DNA of 6,505 bases, taken from positions 1 to 6,505 of the forward strand of contig JABWAN010000336.1 in assembly GCA_013361015.1 (NCBI GenBank), in the 5' to 3' direction. Numbering within the stretch: position 1 is the stretch's first letter; each line of letters starts with the position of its first letter. Shown in pieces: positions 6,182 through 6,505 of this stretch. The DNA comes from Candidatus Zhuqueibacterota bacterium. GTDB lineage: Bacteria; Zhuqueibacterota; Zhuqueibacteria; Zhuqueibacterales; Zhuqueibacteraceae. The position numbers and the translations under genes were made by a program. The notes beneath the pieces are model-generated. The model searched no databases and was not told where the DNA came from. It saw only the letters and a program-made list of their open reading frames with translations.

Positions 6182-6505
6182 ATGCGTTCCATTCCTTATG
6201 CTCTAATGCTGGCCGCCGGTATTATGTTAAATTTCGGTCCCTGTGGTGATGCGCGTGAGGATCGCGAGCAGCCGCGTGACGCAGCGCAAGTTGCCGAGGA
6301 GCAAGAGATCCTCGTAAAATTCAAAGCCTCGGTTTCGGAAGATTCCGCGAGTGCGTTCACGGTACTTACACGAGGTGTTTGGTCATCTTTATGCTGGCAG
6401 AACAAGCATCTGGTTCTACCGCAAGTGGAGCAAGGGGTCCATGGCGTTCAATGCTGCGGCACGCAAGGCGTTCAAAGACGGGCATCGTTTCGCGGCGAGC
6501 TTCGA
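6182..6505 (+). CDS. N-terminus of exported protein with subtilase-propeptide-like segment; possibly frameshifted, cut by window edge
   Basis: ATG 6182 opens a frame that stays open to the window end (108 codons). Residues 1-20 (SIPYALMLAAGIML core) look like a signal peptide; a charged linker follows (AREDREQPRD), then EEQEILVKFKASVSEDSASAF at about 39-59. The ILVKFK-x-SVS pattern recalls the N-terminal propeptide of secreted subtilisin-like (S8) proteases, so a secreted protease or another protein with that propeptide is a reasonable guess. After residue 59 the frame becomes Cys- and Gln-rich and unlike any known continuation. From about 6360 a different frame (codons starting at 6360) gives a more protein-like product, YLHEVFGHLYAGRTSIWFYR and onward, with high G/C at third positions. 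This suggests a frameshift, a pseudogene, or a sequence junction near 6350-6360. No catalytic residues are in view. Confidence 0.5.
   Translation, partial: MRSIPYALMLAAGIMLNFGPCGDAREDREQPRDAAQVAEEQEILVKFKASVSEDSASAFTVLTRGVWSSLCWQNKHLVLPQVEQGVHGVQCCGTQGVQRRASFRGELR

Noticed and set aside
6196..6405. A 69-codon minus-strand frame at the right end
   Set aside because: It is antisense to the gene starting at 6182, which has a good ribosome binding site and a recognisable N-terminus.

Overview
This is a bacterial, chromosomal-looking window of moderately GC-rich DNA, probably from an uncultured or little-studied Gram-negative lineage. The evidence for that is indirect: three products look exported, and most start codons lack a clear Shine-Dalgarno sequence. 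One possible promoter matches the TAnnTTTG pattern known from Bacteroidetes, which hints at the FCB group, but no marker gene fixes the taxon. No rRNA, tRNA, CRISPR array, insertion sequence or phage gene was found.

Layout. From the left edge to about 1645, a minus-strand gene (3' end cut off) encodes an exported, membrane-anchored ATPase. It has a signal peptide, a TPR-like and helical extracytoplasmic part, an Ig-like domain, one transmembrane helix, and a cytoplasmic P-loop domain with Walker A GPRRIGKTS. The longer open frame on the opposite strand there is a shadow. A divergent intergenic region of about 366 bases (1646-2011) follows. It holds candidate promoters in both directions, two small hairpins, a TTTCAC-N15-GTGAAA inverted repeat and a perfect 13-bp palindrome.

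From 2012 to 4900 lies a 962-residue fused FAD/iron-sulfur 2-hydroxyacid dehydrogenase (GlcD-like half plus GlpC/GlcF-like half; D-lactate or D-2-hydroxyglutarate dehydrogenase type). After 79 bases comes a secreted TIM-barrel protein resembling glycoside hydrolases (4980-6095). A 34-codon Cys-rich reading frame (6074-6178) overlaps its end. At 6182 a new gene starts with a good ribosome binding site and a stretch resembling a subtilase propeptide. Its reading frame appears to change near 6350-6360, and it runs off the window.

How they fit together. No common pathway is evident. The dehydrogenase is a self-contained catabolic flavoenzyme feeding electrons to the respiratory chain, probably with its own promoter and a GntR-like operator. 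The divergent ATPase looks like a signal-sensing or scaffold protein. The two downstream genes are exported proteins that may share polysaccharide or protein turnover roles only loosely.
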